In this document: positions 4,892-10,446 of the stretch, piece by piece
How positions within the stretch are numbered: position 1 is the first letter of the stretch
Layout of the letters: every line of letters starts with the position of its first letter
Assembly (NCBI GenBank): GCA_001825565.1
Contig: MHXM01000125.1
Span: 1 to 10,446, forward strand
Direction of reading: 5' to 3'
DNA: 10,446 bases
From: Desulfuromonadaceae bacterium GWC2_58_13
GTDB taxonomy: Bacteria > Desulfobacterota > Desulfuromonadia > Desulfuromonadales > Trichloromonadaceae
Made by a program: the position numbers and the translations under genes
Notes under the pieces: generated by a model
Told to the model about the DNA's origin: nothing
The model's input: the letters and a program-made list of their open reading frames with translations, nothing else
Databases searched by the model: none

Positions 4892-7258
4892 ATGATCGAA
4901 GCGACCCTGCGGGTTCTCGAATACGATAAGGTTATCACCCTGCTGGCCGGTTTTACCGCCAGCGTACCGGGTAAAGAACGGGCCCTGGCCCTGGCTCCTC
5001 TCGTTGATCGGGACGCGGTGGCCGAGGCGCTGGCCGAAGTCTCCGAGATGGCTGCTCTGCTGGCGGAGCGGGGCAGGCCGCCGGTGGGCGGCTGTCGCGA
5101 TCTGCACCAGGCACTGCACCGGCTGCGGGCCGAGGGAACCTTCCTGCTTCCCGAGGTGCTGCTCGATGTGCTGTCCAGCATCGAGGCGGCCCGCGATTGT
5201 CGCAACTATTTTGTTGGCCGCGAGCAGGCGCCGCGGCTGGCCGCGCGATCGTCCGAACTGGAGCCGCTGCGCGAGCTGAATCGGGATATCCGCCAGAGCA
5301 TCGGTGCCCGGGGTGAAATACTCGACAGCGCGTCCTTTGAACTGGGTGACCTGCGTCAGCAGATCCGCCAATTGCGCAGTCGGATCAAGCGTTCGCTGGA
5401 AGATCTGCTGAGCTCCGAGAAGCTGGCCGGAGCGTTTCAGGAGCGCCTGATCACCGAACGTAACGGTCGCTACGTGGTGCCGGTGCGAGCCGACCACCGG
5501 GGCCAGGTCAAGGGCTTTATCCACGACGAGTCGGCCAGCGGCCAGACCCTGTTCGTCGAGCCGGTTTCGGTGCTGGACCGGAACAACGAACTGCAGAGCC
5601 TGCAGCGCGAGGAAAAGCGGGAAGAGGAACGGATTCTGCGCCGGCTTTCGGCACTGGTCCGACGGGAGTCGTCGACCCTTCAGCGCAATCAGGAGATTCT
5701 CGCCCATCTCGATTTGCGGACCGCCGCCGGCCACCTGTCGCGGGGCTGCGATGCGGTGGCGCCGAGGTTGGCCGACACGCCCCTGCTTGAATTGCGTGCC
5801 GCCCGGCATCCACTGCTGATGTTTCATCCCGACGGGAGCCGGCGTCAGCAGGCGGTGGTGGCCGTCGATCTGCTCCTCGGCGAGGATGCCGACACCCTGG
5901 TGATCAGCGGTCCCAACACCGGGGGGAAGACGGTGGCCCTCAAAACCATCGGCCTGCTGGCCCTGATGGTCCGCTCGGGGTTGCACATCCCTTGCCATCC
6001 CGACAGCCGGATCGGGCTGTTCGGCCGGGTCTTCGCCGACATCGGCGACGAGCAGAGCATCGAGGAAAATCTGTCGACCTTCTCCGGGCACCTGCGACGC
6101 ATCGGCCGCATTCTCGCGGAGGCCGACAGCGAGTCGCTGGTGCTGATGGACGAGGTCGGCACCGGCACCGACCCGGCCGAAGGGGGGGCGCTGGCCATGG
6201 CGGTGCTCGACAGTCTGCGGCGGCGGGGCGCGCGCACGGTGGTAACCACCCACTTGAACCTGGTCAAGGGATACGCCCATCTGCAGCAGGGCGTTGAAAA
6301 CGCCGCAGTCGAGTTCGACCGTGCCACCCTGGCGCCGACCTACCGGCTGCACTACGGCATCCCCGGAGCCAGCAACGCCTTCACCATCGCCCGCCGGCTC
6401 GGCATCGCCGAGGAAGTTCTGGAGCGGGCCGCCAGTTATCTTGGGCAGGGGGAGCGCGAGGGACTGGAACTGCTGGAAGAGCTCAACCGCCTGCGCAAGG
6501 ATCTCGACCGCGAGCTGGCCGATGCGGCAAGCCTGAAGCGTCGGGCCGAGCAGGAGCGGGAAAAACGCCGCCGGCTGCTGCTGGAAATCGAAGAACAGAA
6601 GCGCGGGATACTCGACAAAGCGACCCGCCGTGGCGAACAGTTGGTGCGGGAGGCCGAGCAGAGTCTCAAAGCGGTGCTGAAGGAGGCCCGCGTCGAGAAG
6701 ATCGACGTCAGGGAGCAGGCCCGCTTGACCGCCGAGCTTCGCGGAGTACGGGAAAACCTGGTCGAGATGCGTCCCGAGCCCGTGCGCAAGGGGATGGCGC
6801 CGACCGAGGTGCGGGTCGGCGAGCTGTTGCGGGTGCCGGCGCTGAATACCGAGGCCGAAGTGGTTCGACCCTGTGGCGATGAGGTCGAGCTGTCGATCCT
6901 GGGCAAAAAACTGCGGCTGCCATTGGCTCAACTCGAAGCCTTTGACCCGCGTCGGTTCGCCAAGCGCGGCGGAGGTGGCAAGGTGCGCAGCCGCATTGAG
7001 CGCGAGGGATTCACCCCCAAACTGATGCTGGTCGGCAAACGCGCCGAAGACGCTCTGCTGCTGCTTGATCGGTTCGTGGATGACGCCCTGCTGCACCACC
7101 AGCGCCAGGTCGAGGTGGTGCATGGCGCCGGCGAGGGGATTCTGCGGCGCACGGTGCGCGACTTTCTGGCCGGCCATCGCGAGGTCAAGGCGTTTCACGC
7201 CGCCGACCTGGCCCAGGGGGGCGACAACGTAACCATCGTCGAATTGAGGGAGGGATGA
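4892..7258 (+). CDS. mutS2: MutS2, Smr-domain MutS-family ATPase
   Basis: MutS2 is a MutS homologue without the mismatch-recognition domain. It is linked to suppression of homologous recombination and, in Gram-positives, to splitting collided ribosomes. The 788-residue chain has the expected order: helical lever region (1-300), ATPase with Walker A GPNTGGKT at 340-347 and Walker B VLMDEVGTGTDP with D420/E421, a coiled coil at about 500-620 rich in Glu, Arg and Lys, a KOW-like segment (VGELLRVPAL... to about 690), and a C-terminal Smr domain. In the Smr domain the HGAGEG loop is intact at 744-749. The usual LDLRG motif reads LMLVG at 711-715, losing the conserved Asp, so nuclease activity is doubtful. 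I chose ATG 4892; TTG at 4889 is in frame one codon earlier. The ribosome site is weak. The stop overlaps dnaG by four bases. Confidence 0.96.
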   Translation: MIEATLRVLEYDKVITLLAGFTASVPGKERALALAPLVDRDAVAEALAEVSEMAALLAERGRPPVGGCRDLHQALHRLRAEGTFLLPEVLLDVLSSIEAARDCRNYFVGREQAPRLAARSSELEPLRELNRDIRQSIGARGEILDSASFELGDLRQQIRQLRSRIKRSLEDLLSSEKLAGAFQERLITERNGRYVVPVRADHRGQVKGFIHDESASGQTLFVEPVSVLDRNNELQSLQREEKREEERILRRLSALVRRESSTLQRNQEILAHLDLRTAAGHLSRGCDAVAPRLADTPLLELRAARHPLLMFHPDGSRRQQAVVAVDLLLGEDADTLVISGPNTGGKTVALKTIGLLALMVRSGLHIPCHPDSRIGLFGRVFADIGDEQSIEENLSTFSGHLRRIGRILAEADSESLVLMDEVGTGTDPAEGGALAMAVLDSLRRRGARTVVTTHLNLVKGYAHLQQGVENAAVEFDRATLAPTYRLHYGIPGASNAFTIARRLGIAEEVLERAASYLGQGEREGLELLEELNRLRKDLDRELADAASLKRRAEQEREKRRRLLLEIEEQKRGILDKATRRGEQLVREAEQSLKAVLKEARVEKIDVREQARLTAELRGVRENLVEMRPEPVRKGMAPTEVRVGELLRVPALNTEAEVVRPCGDEVELSILGKKLRLPLAQLEAFDPRRFAKRGGGGKVRSRIEREGFTPKLMLVGKRAEDALLLLDRFVDDALLHHQRQVEVVHGAGEGILRRTVRDFLAGHREVKAFHAADLAQGGDNVTIVELREG

Positions 7259-9054
7259 CGGGACGCATACCTGAAGATACCATCCGCGAAATCCGTGAGC
7301 GGAGCGATATCGTCGAAGTGGTCTCTTCGTACCTTCCCCTCAAGCGTTCGGGAGCCAATCACCAGGGGCTGTGCCCGTTTCACGGGGAGAAGACGCCGTC
7401 CTTCAATGTCAACGCAACCCGGCAGATCTTTCACTGCTTCGGTTGCGGCGTTGGCGGCAACGTGTTTTCCTTTCTCATGCGCATGGAAGGGCTGACCTTT
7501 CCCGAGGCGGTGCGCCGGCTCGGAGAGCGGGTCGGAATCAGCATCGAGGAAGAAACCCTGAGTCCGGCCGAACAGCAGCGACGCGAAGATCACGAACGGT
7601 TGACGCGGGTCAACGAGGTTGCCTGCGACTTCTACCACCAGGTGCTGCTTGATGACAAGGAGGGCGCTGCCGGCCGGCGTTACCTGCGCGAACGGGGCTA
7701 CGACGGCGAAACCGCCCGCATCTTCCGGCTCGGGTTCGCTCCGGGGCGCTGGGAAGCGCTGGCCGAACACTTGGCGCAAAAAGGTTTCGATCCGCGGTGG
7801 GCGCGGGAATTGGGGCTGATCCGTCCGGGCAAGGACGGTCGCGGCGATTACGACCTGTTCCGTAACCGGCTGCTGTTTCCGATCCTCGACCTCCATGACA
7901 AGGTGGTGGCCTTCGGCGGGAGGGTGCTGGACGATTCGCTGCCCAAGTACATCAATTCATCGGAATCGCCCATCTACCACAAGGGGCGCATTCTGTACGG
8001 CCTGGCCCGGGCCCGTGAGGAGATGCGTCGCAGCGACGAGGTGATCGTGGTCGAGGGGTATTTCGACCAACTGGCTCTGCATCGGGCCGGATTCGCCAAT
8101 GCCGTGGCGACCTGCGGCACGGCGCTGACCGACGAACACGGGCGTTTGCTCCAGCGCTACGCGAAAAAGGTGTTGCTGCTGTTCGACCAGGACAACGCCG
8201 GCCGGAAGGCGACTTTCCGGGCCATGGAAGTACTTCTTCCGCTTGGGCTTTCCGTGGCGGTGGTTGGTCTCGATGCCGGAGAAGACCCCGACTCCTTTCT
8301 CCGCAAGGCGGGAACCGAGGCTTTTATCGGGCGCCTGCGCGAAGCCCAGCCGGTGATCGAGGTTTACATGGACGCCGTTCTGACTGCCCATGGCGACGGC
8401 ATCGAGGGACGGGCGCGGGCCGCCGAAGAGATCATGGCTCGGCTGCGGCTGGTGCCCAGCGAAATCGAGCGCAGCCTGTATCTTCAGAGCCTGGCCCGAC
8501 GCACCGGGCTGGATCCGGGTCTGCTGCAGCAGAGGATCGCCCGATCGGTGCCGGTGCCAGCAGTTCAATCCCCGCGTTCGGCTCCGCAGCCGCCCGTGCC
8601 TCAGCGGCGGTCGGCGCCGGTGATGTCGAAGGAGGTCAAGGCCCAGGAATTGCTGCTGCGGTTGATGCTTGAGGATGACGGGATACGTGCCGAGGTGGCC
8701 GTTGAAGGTGTCGCCAGCCTTTTTTTTGATCCGGACCGTCAGGCGATCGCCGACCAGCTTCTGGACCGTGCCCGGGATGGAGAGAAATTTGCCGAGTCGG
8801 AGCTGTTTGATCGGCTAAATGAAGAACAAAAAGCGATTTTTTCGGGTATTCTTGTAAAGGATGAAAAGGCTTTCGCCGAAGAACGCCAGCGGATTGTGCA
8901 GGATTGTCGTCAGACGGTGCTCAAGGAAACCCTGAAACGACGGGTCAGAGACCTCGACGAGCAGATCCGCCGGGCCGAACAATCGGGCGACTTGCAGCAA
9001 TTGGCGGCTTGCCAGATCGAGCGCCTGAACGTTTGCCGGGAGCTGAAAAAGTAA
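7255..9054 (+). CDS. dnaG: DnaG DNA primase
   Basis: DnaG makes RNA primers at the replication fork on ssDNA, working with the DnaB helicase. The 599-residue protein has all three domains. The N-terminal CHC2 zinc-binding domain has C40, H43, C61 and C64 (CPFHGEKTPSF and FHCFGCGVGGN). The central RNA polymerase domain carries a TOPRIM core with VVEGYFD (E267) and LLLFDQDNAGR (D311, D313), matching the E. coli metal-binding residues within two positions. The C-terminal helicase-interaction domain spans about 450-599, after a Pro/Ser-rich linker (PAVQSPRSAPQPPVPQRR). An ATGA overlap with mutS2 fixes the start and implies coupling. It is followed after 67 bases by rpoD, the conserved dnaG-rpoD order. 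The last 80 or so codons are somewhat more AT-rich. All key residues are present, so it should be active. Confidence 0.98.
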   Translation: MTGRIPEDTIREIRERSDIVEVVSSYLPLKRSGANHQGLCPFHGEKTPSFNVNATRQIFHCFGCGVGGNVFSFLMRMEGLTFPEAVRRLGERVGISIEEETLSPAEQQRREDHERLTRVNEVACDFYHQVLLDDKEGAAGRRYLRERGYDGETARIFRLGFAPGRWEALAEHLAQKGFDPRWARELGLIRPGKDGRGDYDLFRNRLLFPILDLHDKVVAFGGRVLDDSLPKYINSSESPIYHKGRILYGLARAREEMRRSDEVIVVEGYFDQLALHRAGFANAVATCGTALTDEHGRLLQRYAKKVLLLFDQDNAGRKATFRAMEVLLPLGLSVAVVGLDAGEDPDSFLRKAGTEAFIGRLREAQPVIEVYMDAVLTAHGDGIEGRARAAEEIMARLRLVPSEIERSLYLQSLARRTGLDPGLLQQRIARSVPVPAVQSPRSAPQPPVPQRRSAPVMSKEVKAQELLLRLMLEDDGIRAEVAVEGVASLFFDPDRQAIADQLLDRARDGEKFAESELFDRLNEEQKAIFSGILVKDEKAFAEERQRIVQDCRQTVLKETLKRRVRDLDEQIRRAEQSGDLQQLAACQIERLNVCRELKK

Positions 9055-9087
9055 ATCGGGCATATCGTACGTACCAATGATTCCACC

Positions 9088-9103
9088 GGCTCAGCCTTGA
9101 GCC
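9088..9103 (+). promoter_or_regulatory. Hairpin between dnaG and rpoD
   Basis: GGCTCA (9088-9093) and TGAGCC (9098-9103) form a perfect 6-bp stem with a four-base loop GCCT. It lies immediately before the rpoD ribosome binding site (AGGGG, 9107-9111). No T-run follows, so it is not an intrinsic terminator. In E. coli the dnaG-rpoD junction is an mRNA processing point that sets different levels of the two proteins. A similar role, or an effect on rpoD translation, is possible but inferred. Confidence 0.5.
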
Positions 9104-9121
9104 AATAGGGGATGTTAACGC

Positions 9122-10446
<1,325 letters not shown>

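Noticed and set aside
3862..5205. Long minus-strand open frame across yqeY, cvpA and the start of mutS2
   Set aside because: It crosses three well-supported genes on the + strand and encodes Gln/Ser/Arg-rich sequence without family features.
4829..7198. Very long open frame on the minus strand opposite mutS2
   Set aside because: It mirrors the GC-rich mutS2 codons, has a low-complexity Gln/Leu/Pro/Ala-rich composition and no recognisable domain. mutS2 itself is unambiguous.
8720..8727. Run of eight T in dnaG as a slippage or programmed frameshift site
   Set aside because: No stimulatory structure or product-generating stop is evident, and the zero frame continues through a normal C-terminal domain.

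Overview
The window looks like chromosomal DNA of a GC-rich deltaproteobacterium-type organism, most likely in the Desulfuromonadales (Geobacter/Pelobacter/Desulfuromonas group). This rests on the gene order yqeY-cvpA-mutS2-dnaG-rpoD next to late histidine genes and on the general look of the proteins. No marker in the window fixes the genus.

Layout: (1) positions 1-460 hold the 3' part of hisA, with a perfect 61-bp tandem duplication at the very start of the window. (2) Positions 543-2331 hold a two-gene cassette: an AAA/ABC-type ATPase of the COG4637 kind and a DUF4276 protein, probably TOPRIM-like. The cassette is visibly more AT-rich than its neighbours. (3) Positions 2341-2556 hold a decayed, chimeric remnant: the 5' end of a hisF copy followed by the 3' end of a hisA copy. 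(4) Positions 2557-2670 hold three short hairpin repeats. (5) Positions 2671-3773 hold intact hisF and hisE, overlapping by ATGA. (6) Positions 3774-3906 are an intergenic stretch with fragments resembling dispersed repeats. (7) Positions 3907-10446 hold yqeY, cvpA, mutS2, dnaG and the first 441 codons of rpoD, all on the + strand and closely spaced.

How the parts relate: hisA, hisF and hisE act in histidine synthesis. HisA isomerises ProFAR to PRFAR, HisF with HisH closes the imidazole ring, and HisE hydrolyses phosphoribosyl-ATP. DnaG and RpoD form the core of a macromolecular-synthesis type operon, joined by YqeY, CvpA and MutS2.

The unusual part is the ATPase/DUF4276 pair lodged between hisA and hisF. 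It resembles the ATPase plus TOPRIM-nuclease pairs of anti-phage systems (OLD/Gabija, PARIS, AbiL type). The duplicated hisF'-hisA' debris beside it looks like the scar of the event that brought it in, such as tandem duplication or single-crossover integration at the his locus followed by deletion. The defence role is inference; the cassette and the scar are read directly from the sequence.
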